Shown: one piece after another, positions 8,378-17,162 of the stretch
Layout: every line of letters begins with the position of its first letter
Position numbering within the stretch: the first letter of the stretch is position 1
Assembly (NCBI RefSeq): GCF_900109775.1
Contig: NZ_FOAX01000003.1
Coordinates: 434,001 to 498,000, forward strand
DNA: 64,000 nucleotides
Direction: 5' to 3'
Source of the DNA: Pseudoxanthomonas sp. GM95
GTDB lineage: Bacteria; Pseudomonadota; Gammaproteobacteria; Xanthomonadales; Xanthomonadaceae
The notes under the pieces: generated by a model
Seen by the model: the letters and a program-made list of their open reading frames with translations, nothing else
Database searches by the model: none
What the model was told of the DNA's origin: nothing
Position numbers and translations under genes: made by a program

Positions 8378-11018
8378 CGCGGGGCGGTGGCTGCAGCAGC
8401 GGCAAGGTGATGCGGATCAGCGTACCGCGTCCATCCTGACCGGGAAGTGCCTCCACGCTGCCGCCGTGCGCGCCGATCATGCCCTGGCAGATGGTCAGGC
8501 CCAGGCCGGTGCCGTGGCGCCCGCGATCGCCGCGCTCAACGGTGTAGAACATGTCGAAGATGCGCGCGCGCTCATCCTCGGGAATGCCCGGGCCGCTGTC
8601 GGCCACATCGATGCGCACGCCGCCTTCGGCCAGGCGCGCGGACACCTGCACCGGCTCGCCCGGCGGGGAGAACTTTGCGGCGTTTTCCAGCACGTTGAAC
8701 ACCGCCTGCTCGACCAGCGCCGGATGCACCCACATCATCGGCAGCTCAGGTGCCAGCGACACATCGACCCTGGCGCTGGCCTGGTAGCGCTGCAGCCGGC
8801 GCACGGCCGAACCGACCAGTTCGTCCACACCGATCCAGTCGCGGTTGAGGGTCAGGCCGGTGTGGCCCAGGCGGGTCATGTCGAGCAGGTTCTGGATGTA
8901 GCGGTCCAGCCGCTCGCCCTCGGTGAGGATGGTGTCCAGCAGCGCGCGGCGGTCTTCCGGCGGCATCGCCTCGGCGTAGCCGGACAGGCTGCTGGCCGAT
9001 CCGATCATCGCCGCCAGCGGCGAGCGCAGGTCGTGCGAGACCGAGGACAGCAGCGCCGAGCGCAGGCGCTCGGTTTCGCCGGTCATGCGCGCGTTTTCCA
9101 GGTCTCCGACCAGGCGCGTGCGCAGCGCGGCCTGGGCGATGTCCTCGACCATGGCTTCGGCCAGGCGGCGCTGCTCCAGGCCCAGGCGCGACTGGCGCGG
9201 CTCCATGCGCAGGCCGGCAGCGCCGATGGTGGTTTTTTCGCCAGCGGTCATCGGCACGAACCACCAGCCGGCACCGGCGAGCGTGTCGGTATGGCGTCCG
9301 CTGGGCGCGCCGTGGCGCTGGGTCCAGGCGGCAGCGGCCAGGTCCGTCTCGCCGAGCTTGGCCGAGGGCGCGGCTTCGACGTCATCGCCCACGCGCAGCC
9401 AGGCCTGTGCATCCAGCGCGCGCTCCATCGCCCGGCGGCCGGCCTGCAGCACCTGGCCCAAGTCGGCGGCGACGGCCAGTTCGCGCCCGAGTTGCTGCAT
9501 CGCCGTGGCGTGGCGATTGGCCGCGGCCAGCGCCAGCACCTGCATGCGCAGGCGCGAGGCGAGCCGCCCGGCCACCAGCGCGGCGGCCAGGAACAGGAAC
9601 ACCGTGACCACGCCCTGCTGCGCGGTGATGTGGAAGGTGAAGCGCGGCGCGATGAAGAAGAAGTTGTAGGCCAGGAAGCACAGCGTCGCGGTCAGCACCG
9701 CCGCGGCCATGCGCGTGCGGGCGGCGACCACCACGACCGCGACGATGAACACCATCGACAGGTCGTCCAGCCCGATCCAGCGCTGCGCCAGCCACGCCAG
9801 CCCGATCGCCGCAGCGGTGGCCAGCAGCGAGAAGCCCACATCGTGCCGACCCAGCAGCTTCGGCAGTGCCTGGATGCCGCGCCGCGCGCGGGCCCGCGCC
9901 AGCGGCGTGCTGACGATGTTGATCTCCAGGTGCGCGCCGCGCTGGATCAATTGCTGAGTCAGGGTGCGGTTGACCATCCGCGCCAGCGGTCGCTCGCGGG
10001 TGCGGCCCAGCACCAGCGTGGACACGCCATTGTGGCCGGCGTGATCCAGCAACGCCTCGGCGATGTTGGGGCCGTGCAGCAGTTCGGCCTCACCCCCGAG
10101 GCGACGCGCGAGCGCGAAGGCGCGATCGATCTCCTGCTGGGTATCGGCATCGAACGCGCGGCGCTGCACGGTCACCACTGTCCACGGCGCACCGCGGCGC
10201 TCGGCGATGCGTCGGGCGACGCGCACCAGGTATTCGCTCTGGCCGCCGCCATCAATGGCGACCAGCACGCGTCGGCGCACCGGCACGCCCGCCTGGCCGC
10301 GCGCGGTGGCGTCCTCGCGCAGGGCGTTGTCCACGTGTTCGGCCGCGGTCTGCATGGCCAGCTCGCGCAGCGCGGTGAGGTTGGACGGCGAGAAGAACGC
10401 CTGCAGCGCCTGGGTGGCCTGCTCGGGCAGGTAGACCTTGCCCTGCTGCAGCCGTTCGACCAGCTCGCGTGGCGGGATATCGACCAGCACGATGTCGTTG
10501 AGCCGGTCGAACACCGCATCGGGCACGGTCTCGGACACGCGCACGCCGGTGATCCGCAGGACCATGTCGTTGAGGCTCTCCAGGTGCTGGACGTTGACCG
10601 TGGTCCACACGTCGATACCGGCATCGAGCAGTTCGGCCACGTCCTGCCAGCGCCGCTCGTGGCGGCTGCCGGGCACGTTGCGATGGGCCAGTTCGTCCAC
10701 CAGCGCCAGCGCCGGCTTGCGCGCCAGCAGCGCGTCCAGGTCCATCTCCTCCAGCGTGCGCCCCTGGTAGTCGATGCGCTTGCGCGGCTGCTGCGGCAGG
10801 CCTTCGGTCAGCGCGGCGGTCTCGCTGCGGCCGTGGGTCTCGACGATGCCCACCACCAGGTCGGTCCCGCGCTTGAGCTGTTCACGCGCGCGGCTGAGCA
10901 TGGCGTAAGTCTTGCCCACGCCGGGCGCGGCACCGAGGAACACGGTGAGCTTGCCGCCGTGTTCGCGCGCGAGGCCTTCGATGAGGGCGTCGGCTTGGCG
11001 GGTGCGGGAGTCGGTCAT
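8355..11018 (-). CDS. kdpD: KdpD, potassium-sensing histidine kinase
   Basis: An 887-residue sensor kinase with the full KdpD layout. There is an N-terminal KdpD domain with Walker A motif GAAPGVGKT (about residues 29-37), a universal-stress-like domain (RVLVAIDGGGQSEYLVRVARR), a cluster of four membrane segments around residues 400-500, and a C-terminal kinase with H-box SSVSHDLRSPLAAMIG and ATP-binding GTGLGLTIC. The ATG at 11018 is chosen because family similarity starts at MTDSRTRQADALIEGL; the frame runs 27 codons further up without similarity. It lies 630 nt downstream of kdpC, separated by the structured repeat, so it may be expressed partly apart from kdpFABC. Confidence 0.96.
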   Translation of the reverse strand: MTDSRTRQADALIEGLAREHGGKLTVFLGAAPGVGKTYAMLSRAREQLKRGTDLVVGIVETHGRSETAALTEGLPQQPRKRIDYQGRTLEEMDLDALLARKPALALVDELAHRNVPGSRHERRWQDVAELLDAGIDVWTTVNVQHLESLNDMVLRITGVRVSETVPDAVFDRLNDIVLVDIPPRELVERLQQGKVYLPEQATQALQAFFSPSNLTALRELAMQTAAEHVDNALREDATARGQAGVPVRRRVLVAIDGGGQSEYLVRVARRIAERRGAPWTVVTVQRRAFDADTQQEIDRAFALARRLGGEAELLHGPNIAEALLDHAGHNGVSTLVLGRTRERPLARMVNRTLTQQLIQRGAHLEINIVSTPLARARARRGIQALPKLLGRHDVGFSLLATAAAIGLAWLAQRWIGLDDLSMVFIVAVVVVAARTRMAAAVLTATLCFLAYNFFFIAPRFTFHITAQQGVVTVFLFLAAALVAGRLASRLRMQVLALAAANRHATAMQQLGRELAVAADLGQVLQAGRRAMERALDAQAWLRVGDDVEAAPSAKLGETDLAAAAWTQRHGAPSGRHTDTLAGAGWWFVPMTAGEKTTIGAAGLRMEPRQSRLGLEQRRLAEAMVEDIAQAALRTRLVGDLENARMTGETERLRSALLSSVSHDLRSPLAAMIGSASSLSGYAEAMPPEDRRALLDTILTEGERLDRYIQNLLDMTRLGHTGLTLNRDWIGVDELVGSAVRRLQRYQASARVDVSLAPELPMMWVHPALVEQAVFNVLENAAKFSPPGEPVQVSARLAEGGVRIDVADSGPGIPEDERARIFDMFYTVERGDRGRHGTGLGLTICQGMIGAHGGSVEALPGQDGRGTLIRITLPLLQPPPRDDADDAD

Positions 11019-11647
11019 GGCTTGGATTTTGTGCTTTTTCTGCTGGGCTTTGTGGTTTGTTCTATGCGCTTTGCATCGCTTAGGTGCCAGAGCTTTCACG
11101 CCCTTCGGGCGCGAGTGACTTTTGTCGCGGCAAAAGTCACCAAAACCGCTACTCGCCGGACACTCGCCGCCGCTGCGCGGCGGTCCCCTGCGCTCCTCGA
11201 AGAAGACGGCACGGCGCCCAAACTCGCTTCGCTCAAACAGGGCGCCTCTACGGCCGTCTTCTTCTGCGGTGCTCGGCTCGCTTTACGGCTCAGACAGGGA
11301 AGCGAAGAGCAACCGCAACGGCGAGAGCAGGAGCACAGGCAGTTGCTCTGCTCTTGCTTCCAGATCCCCGTAAGGCACGGCGCAGCGGCGAGGTAAAGAC
11401 CCGCAGGGCGCGGCACACGGATGTGCGGCGTTTTTGGAAGGGACAGGGATGTTCCTTCCAAAAATCCCTTGCCGCGTAGCGGACCTGCGCGAAGCGCAGG
11501 CGTGCCGCCCGGGGCGTGTTGACCAGACATGCGTCTCTGGAAAAGCGCTTCTTTGCCCAGCTTTCTTTGCACGAGCAAAGAAAGTGGGTCGGGCGGCGAA
11601 GCCGCACGAAAGCCCTTGCTCTGAAAGAGAACGCCAGAAGCAACCGA
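11019..11647. other. kdpD-kdpC intergenic region, no gene
   Basis: This 629-nt gap inside the kdp operon is filled almost wholly by the structured repeat at 11089-11613. Frames open on both strands here are by-products of the hairpins: they have poor start contexts and parts of them recur only because the DNA repeats at 57.9 kb. I see no convincing promoter or terminator for kdpD. Confidence 0.7.
11089..11613 (+). repeat. structured hairpin repeat, copy 1 (between kdpC and kdpD)
   Basis: About 525 nt made of a chain of hairpins: 11099-11111, 11115-11140 (arms GTGACTTTTG and CAAAAGTCAC), 11167-11183, a nested one at 11199-11264 (outer arms GAAGAAGACGGC and GCCGTCTTCTTC, inner GGCGCCC and GGGCGCC), 11413-11426, 11431-11464 (15-bp stem with loop GGGA), 11484-11500, 11561-11584 (CTTTCTTTGC and GCAAAGAAAG) and 11593-11605. 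A second copy with the same order and orientation lies at 57907-58526. Six stems differ in sequence between copies but keep pairing. The tract 11281-11370 is not shared. Function unknown. Confidence 0.85.
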
Positions 11648-12241
11648 TCACTGCTTGGACGCAGCCGCCTCCAACGCCAAATTCAACTTCAACACGTTCA
11701 CCCGCGGCTGCCCGAACACGCCGAACTGCTTGCCAACCGTATTCGCCTGCACCAGCGCAGCCACGGCGTCCACGGACATCCCCCGCGCCCGCGCCACACG
11801 CGCAAGCTGTATGCGCGCCGCCGCCGGCGAAATCTCCGGATCCAACCCACCGCCAGACTGCGTCACCAGATCCGACGGCACCTGTGCAGGCGCGACGCCC
11901 TCGCGCGCAGCAATCTCGGCGATCGCCTCATCCACCCGCTTGATCGCGTCGGGATTGCTCCGCGCCTGGTTGCTGCCAGCCGCAGCCATCGGGTCGTACT
12001 TAGCGGCAGACGGCCGTGGATGAAACCACCGGTCACCCACGAACGGCTGCGCCACCAGCGACGAGCCGATCACGGTGTCGCCCTGCCGTAGCAAGCTGCC
12101 GGTGGCCTGCGTGGAAAACGCCGCGCGCGCCAGGGCGGTGCCGGCCAGGGAATACAGCAGGCCCATCACCAACAATGCGATGAGGGACAACACCAGGGCG
12201 GGGCGCCAGGCGGCGCGGTCTTGCAACGTTTGCGATGACAT
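11648..12241 (-). CDS. kdpC: KdpC, subunit of the high-affinity potassium ATPase
   Basis: A 197-residue single-span membrane protein: a hydrophobic segment right after the N-terminus (RPALVLSLIALLVMGLLYSLAG), then the family signatures GSSLVAQPFVGDRWFHPRPSA, the Asn-rich context around SGGGLDPEISPAAA and RVARARGMS. KdpC stabilises the KdpFABC complex and its nucleotide binding. The ATG at 12241 has AAAGG about 8 nt upstream and gives the usual length. An alternative ATG at 12301 overlaps the kdpB stop (ATGA) and would add 20 residues without family similarity; both starts are possible. Confidence 0.93.
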   Translation of the reverse strand: MSSQTLQDRAAWRPALVLSLIALLVMGLLYSLAGTALARAAFSTQATGSLLRQGDTVIGSSLVAQPFVGDRWFHPRPSAAKYDPMAAAGSNQARSNPDAIKRVDEAIAEIAAREGVAPAQVPSDLVTQSGGGLDPEISPAAARIQLARVARARGMSVDAVAALVQANTVGKQFGVFGQPRVNVLKLNLALEAAASKQ

Positions 12242-12297
12242 GGGAACACCTTTGAGCGCAGGGCGGGACATCAGGGGCTGGGCAAGGTCGATGCGGC

Positions 12298-14340
12298 TCA
12301 TGCGCCCACCGTCGCGGCCAGCAACAGATCGATCAGCTTGATCGCCACGAACGGCAGCGCCACGCCGCCGACGCCGTAGACCAGCATGTTCCGGCGCAGC
12401 AGCACCGTCGCGGTGGCCGGGCGGAAGCGCACGCCGCGCAGGGCCAGCGGAATCAACGCCGGGATGACCAGCGCGTTGAAGATCAACGCCGCCAGCACCG
12501 CGTTGCGGGGGCTGGACAGGTGCATCACGTTGAGCGCGGCCATCGATGGGATCGCGGCGGCGAACAGCGCCGGCAGGATCGCGAAGTACTTGGACACGTC
12601 GTTGGCCAGCGAGAACGTGGTCAGCGCGCCACGGGTGATGAGCTGCTGCTTGCCCACTTCGACCACCGCGAGCAGCTTGGCCGGGTCGCTGTCCAGGTCG
12701 ACCATGTTGCCGGCCTCCTTCGCCGCCTGGGTGCCGGAATTCATCGCCAGGCCGACGTCGGCCTGGGCCAGCGCGGGCGCATCGTTGGTACCGTCGCCGA
12801 CCATCGCCACCAGGCGCCCGCCGGCCTGTTCGGCGCGGATGCGCGCCAGCTTGTCCTCAGGTCTCGCCTCGGCGATGTAGTCGTCGACGCCGGCCTCGGC
12901 CGCGATGGCCGCGGCGGTGAGCGGGTTGTCGCCGGTGATCATCACCGTCTTGATGCCCATCTCGCGCAGGCGGGCGAACTTCTCCTTGATGCCGTGCTTG
13001 ACCACGTCGGAGAGCTCGACCACGCCCAGCACGTGGCGCCCTTCGGCCACCACCAGCGGCGTGGCGCCGCCGCGCGCGACCTGCTCGACGCGGCCAGCCA
13101 GTTCCGGCGGCACGCTGCCGCCCTGCTCGGCCACATAGCGGGCGATGGCATCGGTGGCACCCTTGCGGATCGCGCGGCCGGCCACGTCCACGCCGGACAT
13201 GCGGGTCTGCGCAGTGAACGCCAGGTACTCGGCCTTGTCCGGCTCGGTGGTGGTGCAGCCCTGCTCGCGCGCCAGGCGCACGATCGATTTACCTTCCGGC
13301 GTGGGATCGGCGAGCGAGGACAACAGCGCCGCCTCGCGCAGCTGCGCACCGTCGATGCCGGCCAGCGCGTGGAAGTGCGTGGCCTGGCGGTCGCCGTGGG
13401 TGATCGTGCCGGTCTTGTCGAGCAGCAGCACGTCGACGTCGCCCGCCACTTCGACCGCCTTGCCGGATTTGGCCAGCACGTTGGCGGCCAGCGCGCGGTT
13501 CATGCCGGCGATGCCGATGGCCGGCAGCAGGCCGCCGATGGTGGTCGGGATCAAACACACCAGCAGCGCGATTAGCAGCAACGGATCGACCTTGACCCCG
13601 ACGAAGGCGCCGATCACCGGCAGCGTGGCGACCACGACCAGGAAGGTCAGCGTCATCGCCGCCAGCAGCAGGGTCAGCGCGATCTCGTTGGGCGTCTTCT
13701 GGCGGTTGGCGCCTTCGACCAGCGCGATCATGCGGTCCAGGAAGCTGTGGCCCGGCTCGGCGGTGACCTTCACCAAGATCTCGTCGGTCAGCACTTTGGT
13801 GCCGCCGATCACGCCGCTGCGGTCGGTGCCGGCCTCGCGCAGCACCGGCGCGGATTCGCCAGTGACTGCGGCCTCGTTGATCGTGGCCAGGCCGCGCACG
13901 ATCTCGCCATCGGCCGGGATGAAATCGCCGGCCGAGACGATCACGTAGTCGCCCGGACGCAGGTCGCTGGCCGGCAGGCTGATCTCGGCCGCGCCGGGCA
14001 GCGCGGTCTCGACCTTGCGCGCCATCAGGTCCTGGCGGGCGCTGCGCAGCGAGGCGGCCTGGCCGCGGCCGCGGGCTTCGGCGATGGCCTCGGCGAAATT
14101 GCCGAACAGCACCGTCAGCAGCAGGATCGCGCTCACGGCCAGGCCGAAGCCCAGCGGCGCGTCGCCGCTCAGCGTGACCAGCAGGCTGACCAGGGTGCCG
14201 GCCATGACCACGGCCATGACGGGGCTTCGGATCAGCTTGGCGGGGTTGAGCTTGAGGACCGCATCGCGCAGGGCGGCGTTGATGGCCGCGCCATCGAGCA
14301 GGCGCTGTGGCGCGCGGTGGGAGTGGACTTGGGTGTTCAT
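12298..14340 (-). CDS. kdpB: KdpB, P-type ATPase catalytic subunit of potassium uptake
   Basis: A 680-residue P-type ATPase, the usual KdpB length. It has the phosphorylation motif DKTGTITHG near residue 308, TGES in the actuator domain (AVTGESAPV), the hinge motif [21 protein letters not shown] and several membrane segments. ATP hydrolysis here drives K+ import through KdpA. The start at 14340 (MNTQVHSHR) gives the family length; the frame stays open further upstream only through non-homologous sequence. It follows kdpA by 11 nt. Confidence 0.97.
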   Translation of the reverse strand: MNTQVHSHRAPQRLLDGAAINAALRDAVLKLNPAKLIRSPVMAVVMAGTLVSLLVTLSGDAPLGFGLAVSAILLLTVLFGNFAEAIAEARGRGQAASLRSARQDLMARKVETALPGAAEISLPASDLRPGDYVIVSAGDFIPADGEIVRGLATINEAAVTGESAPVLREAGTDRSGVIGGTKVLTDEILVKVTAEPGHSFLDRMIALVEGANRQKTPNEIALTLLLAAMTLTFLVVVATLPVIGAFVGVKVDPLLLIALLVCLIPTTIGGLLPAIGIAGMNRALAANVLAKSGKAVEVAGDVDVLLLDKTGTITHGDRQATHFHALAGIDGAQLREAALLSSLADPTPEGKSIVRLAREQGCTTTEPDKAEYLAFTAQTRMSGVDVAGRAIRKGATDAIARYVAEQGGSVPPELAGRVEQVARGGATPLVVAEGRHVLGVVELSDVVKHGIKEKFARLREMGIKTVMITGDNPLTAAAIAAEAGVDDYIAEARPEDKLARIRAEQAGGRLVAMVGDGTNDAPALAQADVGLAMNSGTQAAKEAGNMVDLDSDPAKLLAVVEVGKQQLITRGALTTFSLANDVSKYFAILPALFAAAIPSMAALNVMHLSSPRNAVLAALIFNALVIPALIPLALRGVRFRPATATVLLRRNMLVYGVGGVALPFVAIKLIDLLLAATVGA

Positions 14341-14351
14341 CGTGGAAACCT

Positions 14352-16055
14352 TCAGTGCGCAATCAGCGCGAGGTGATCGGCGACCGGGCCCAGCACCAGT
14401 GCCGGCATGAACTGCAGCACGGTCAGGACCAGGATCACCGCGATCAGGGTCAGGGCGAAGGTGGGTGTTTCGATCTGCAGGCTGCCGGGCGATTCGGGTG
14501 CCTGGCGCTTGGCGGCCAATTGCGCGGCGACCACCAGCGGCACGATCAGCGCCGGGTAGCGCCCAAGGATCAGCAGCAGCGTGCAGCTCAGGTTCCACCA
14601 TGGCGTGCCATCGCCCAGGCCTTCGAAGCCCGAGCCGTTGTTGGCGAACGCCGAGGCGTACTCGTAGAACACCTGGCTGATGCCGTGGAAGCCGGGATTG
14701 GAGTTGCCGGTGATCGACGGGATGGCCAGCGTGAGCGCGGTGAAGCCCAGCAGCACGATCGGCTGCAGCAGGATCAACAAGGCGAGCAGCTTGACCTGCG
14801 GCGTCTCGATCTTGCGGCCGAACAACTCCGGCGTGCGCCCGGTCATCAGGCCGGCCAGGAACACGCCCAGCAGCAGGTAGACCATGAAGGCCTGCAGGCC
14901 GCAGCCGATGCCGCCCCAGATGGCGTTGATCAGCATGTTGACGATGGCCACGCCGCCGCCCAGCGGGCTGAGCGAGTCATGCATGGCGTTGACCGAGCCG
15001 TTGGACGTCTGCGTGGTGAGCGACGCCCAGAGCGCGGAGGCATCGGCGCCGAAGCGCACTTCCTTGCCTTCCATCAGCATCGGACTGGCCGATATCGACG
15101 AATGCCCCTCGGCCCACACCAGCGCGGTGGTGGAAGCGGCCGACATCAGCAGCATGCTGCCGAAGATCAACCCGGCCAGCTTCCTGCGGCCGGTGAACGC
15201 GCCGACCATGAACACCACCGCGATCGGCACCAGGAGGATCGCCAGGCATTCGAGCGCGTTGGAGAACGGGGTCGGGTTTTCCAGCGGCATGGCGCTGTTG
15301 GGGCCGTACCACCCGCCGCCGTTGGTGCCCAGCTGCTTGGCCGCGACCATCGCCGCGACCGGGCCGAGCGGCAGCTTCTGCGCGGTGAAGTCTGTGCTGT
15401 GTTCGACCGGCGTGGCGGTCGGGCCGGCCTGCAACGTCGACGGCACGCCCTGGCTGCCCAGCAGCAGCGTCCACAGCAGGCACAGCGGCAGCATGAAGCG
15501 TACGCACGCACGGACGGCATCGGCGTAGTAGTTGCCCACATCGACGCTGCGCGCATCGCCTTCCTGCGCGCCGGTTGTCTTGCCCTTGCCGAAGAATGCA
15601 CGCAGCGTTGCCACCGCCAGGCCCAGGCCCATCATCGGGGTGACGATCTGCAGGCCGGTGATGGCCACCATCTGCGACAGGTAGGACAGCTGCGCCTGGC
15701 CGGAATAGTGCTGCTGGTTGGTGTTGGTCAGGAACGAGACCATCGTGTGCAGCGCCAGGTCCCAGCGCATGTTGGGCACGGCATCAGGATTGAGCGGCAG
15801 CCAGGCCTGGGTCATCAGCAGCGTCCACACCAGCACGCCGACCACCGCGTTGCTCAGCACGAAGGCGCCTGCATAGCCGCGCCAGGACATGCCGCGCGCA
15901 GGGTCCACGCCCAACACTTTGTAGAGCGGCTTTTCGACCAGGCCGAACACCGCATCGCCCGCCATCGGCGCGCCGCGCATCACCCGCGCCAGGTATAGGC
16001 CCAGGGGCCAGGCCAGCACCAGCGCGGTGCCGACGATCAACAGGATTTCGATCAT
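14352..16055 (-). CDS. kdpA: KdpA, potassium-translocating subunit
   Basis: A 567-residue polytopic membrane protein beginning [19 protein letters not shown], with the family segments [37 protein letters not shown] and [10 protein letters not shown], the glycine-rich selectivity-filter loops of the SKT superfamily. It binds and conducts K+ in the KdpFABC complex. It is separated from kdpF by a 200-nt spacer that folds into a large hairpin, rather than by the few bases usual for this operon. Confidence 0.97.
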   Translation of the reverse strand: MIEILLIVGTALVLAWPLGLYLARVMRGAPMAGDAVFGLVEKPLYKVLGVDPARGMSWRGYAGAFVLSNAVVGVLVWTLLMTQAWLPLNPDAVPNMRWDLALHTMVSFLTNTNQQHYSGQAQLSYLSQMVAITGLQIVTPMMGLGLAVATLRAFFGKGKTTGAQEGDARSVDVGNYYADAVRACVRFMLPLCLLWTLLLGSQGVPSTLQAGPTATPVEHSTDFTAQKLPLGPVAAMVAAKQLGTNGGGWYGPNSAMPLENPTPFSNALECLAILLVPIAVVFMVGAFTGRRKLAGLIFGSMLLMSAASTTALVWAEGHSSISASPMLMEGKEVRFGADASALWASLTTQTSNGSVNAMHDSLSPLGGGVAIVNMLINAIWGGIGCGLQAFMVYLLLGVFLAGLMTGRTPELFGRKIETPQVKLLALLILLQPIVLLGFTALTLAIPSITGNSNPGFHGISQVFYEYASAFANNGSGFEGLGDGTPWWNLSCTLLLILGRYPALIVPLVVAAQLAAKRQAPESPGSLQIETPTFALTLIAVILVLTVLQFMPALVLGPVADHLALIAH

Positions 16056-16065
16056 GTGTAGGGTC

Positions 16066-16260
16066 CTAGAGCGTGCGATGGGTCTTGAGGTGAGACGCGT
16101 TGGTTGTCAGCGGTGCGGCGCGCGCGTTGCGTGGCGCAACCTTGGCTGGCCCGCCAAGGCAAGCCATGCGGCCCGCGCTCGGCGCCGCTGACGGCTAACC
16201 CGTTGGGACGCCGCCCAGGCGGCTTCGCGCTCACCTCAAGGCCCATCGCCCGCTCTCTAG
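16066..16260. repeat. 195-nt hairpin element with terminal inverted repeats between kdpF and kdpA
   Basis: GCGATGGGTCTTGAGGTGAG (16075-16094) pairs with CTCACCTCAAGGCCCATCGC (16230-16249) over 20 positions with one G-U. The pairing continues outward through GAGCG/CGCTC to CTAG at both ends. Inside it, GTCAGCGGTGC (16106-16116) pairs with GCGCCGCTGAC (16182-16192), and smaller hairpins lie at 16126-16140 and 16140-16159. The whole looks like a non-autonomous MITE-like insertion, or a structured RNA in the kdp transcript. The kdpF stop codon lies within its outer CTAG end. No coding capacity. Confidence 0.75.
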
Positions 16261-16349
16261 AAGTCTTCGGGTCGCAGCACGACGTAGAGCAGGTAGGCGC
16301 CGGCGACGATCACCAGGGCGCCGCAGATCAGGGCAAGCCAGCCAGGCAT
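16257..16349 (-). CDS. kdpF: KdpF, small stabilising subunit of the Kdp ATPase
   Basis: A 30-residue single-span membrane peptide, MPGWLALICGALVIVAGAY followed by LLYVVLRPEDF. The C-terminal LRPEDF is a hallmark of KdpF. It is the first gene of the kdp operon, and its own start codon, length and hydrophobicity fit the family. KdpF sits between KdpA and KdpB and stabilises the complex. The distance of 201 nt to kdpA, filled by an inverted-repeat element, is unusual. Confidence 0.93.
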   Translation of the reverse strand: MPGWLALICGALVIVAGAYLLYVVLRPEDF

Positions 16350-16744
16350 GGCAGGTCTCCGGTCAGGTCAGAAGGTGCCTGCAGCGTGGCTTCCACGCGG
16401 GCGCCGGCAACCAGTCCGAAGGACAGCAGCGCACGGCAGTGCAGGGACGACAACATGCAGGGCAACTCCAAGGCGGCGGACACCACGTCCGCCGAAGGCC
16501 GTCATCGTCGGCCTGGACCCCGTAAAGTCTCCACGCGCAGCCGGCGGCCGCGGCGTAAAAAACGCATCAATTCTTGCGGGCCCCGCCAGCCCTGGCGCGC
16601 TTGCGGCGTGGCATCTGCCACCTCGCACAGCACTGGCGCACGCAAAACGTCGGCGCGTGTGGCAATGCCGGCACAGGACTTCATCAAGCCGCAACACGCC
16701 AGCGGCAATGCTTGGCCCGTTCGCGCCCCACCGGAGAGTTCCAC
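16350..16744. other. kdp promoter region, divergent from a small lipoprotein gene
   Basis: About 395 nt between kdpF (minus) and the lipoprotein gene at 16745 (plus). It should carry the kdp promoter. An A+T-rich patch at 16552-16573 reads, on the minus strand, GCGTTTTTTACGCC, close to the T-rich KdpE box as I recall it from E. coli. No gene with credible coding features was found in it. Confidence 0.5.
16552..16573 (-). promoter_or_regulatory. possible KdpE-binding site
   Basis: On the minus strand the sequence GATGCGTTTTTTACGCC resembles the E. coli KdpE site (T-run followed by TTTACACC, from memory), matching 10 of 11 bases over TTTTTTACGCC. It lies about 200 nt upstream of the kdpF start in an otherwise GC-rich gap. 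The match is short and the distance somewhat long, so this is a tentative call. Confidence 0.3.
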
Positions 16745-17062
16745 ATGCGCCTTGCCCTTGCCGCCGTTGCCGTTGTCCTGCCGCTTGCCCTGTCCGCCTG
16801 TGCCTCGGCGCCGCTGGCCTTCGAACCCCTGGACGGCACCATCTCCGGCACCTGCCACACCGACATGGTCAAGGGCGCGGTCGGCCTGGCCGCCGCGCAG
16901 CCGACCCTGGAGCGCATCCGCGTGGACAGCGACAGCACCGCGCTGACCACCGGCAAGGGCACCAGCGGCACCGAAGGCGGTTCCTCGGTCAACGTGGAAG
17001 TGGGCGAGAACAACGCCATCACTGCGATCAGCTGCAGCGGCACCCAGGTCGCGTCGAACTGA
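16745..17062 (+). CDS. small lipoprotein of unknown function
   Basis: A 105-residue protein with a clear lipoprotein signal (LALSAC, Cys at residue 19). The mature part is Gly/Thr/Ser-rich with two further cysteines (SGTCHTD and AISCSGT) that could pair in the periplasm. GGAGAG sits 8 nt upstream of the ATG. I do not recognise a family. It is followed by a strong hairpin terminator at 17124-17149 and converges on the topoisomerase gene. Confidence 0.7.
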   Translation: MRLALAAVAVVLPLALSACASAPLAFEPLDGTISGTCHTDMVKGAVGLAAAQPTLERIRVDSDSTALTTGKGTSGTEGGSSVNVEVGENNAITAISCSGTQVASN

Positions 17063-17123
17063 GTCGCGCACCGCGGCGTCGGCTGCGCATGCAGCCGATG
17101 GCGTGGTCATCCAGTTTCCAAGC

Positions 17124-17152
17124 AACGGCCGGCCAGCATGCCGGCCGTTTTC
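17124..17152. terminator. bidirectional hairpin terminator between lipoprotein and topoisomerase genes
   Basis: AACGGCCGGC (17124-17133) and GCCGGCCGTT (17140-17149) form a perfect 10-bp stem with a 6-nt loop. The stem begins with AA and ends with TT and is followed by further T residues on the plus strand. It sits between convergent genes, so it can serve both. Confidence 0.7.
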
Positions 17153-17162
17153 ATGCGCGCCC

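Noticed and set aside
8283-11396. Long plus-strand frame antisense to kdpD
   Set aside because: Low-complexity translation without domains; kdpD explains the interval.
11431-11464. Terminator reading of the T-rich hairpin in the structured repeat
   Set aside because: On both strands the T-tract is at the start of the stem and the 3' arm ends in A residues, so it does not have the stem-then-T order of an intrinsic terminator.
11096-11651. Minus-strand open frames in the first structured repeat
   Set aside because: They overlap in several frames and share sequence with frames at 58.3-58.5 kb only because the DNA repeats; no good ribosome-binding site or family similarity. Better explained by the hairpins.
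16350-16744. Open frames between kdpF and the lipoprotein gene
   Set aside because: No start context or domain; the region is better read as a promoter.
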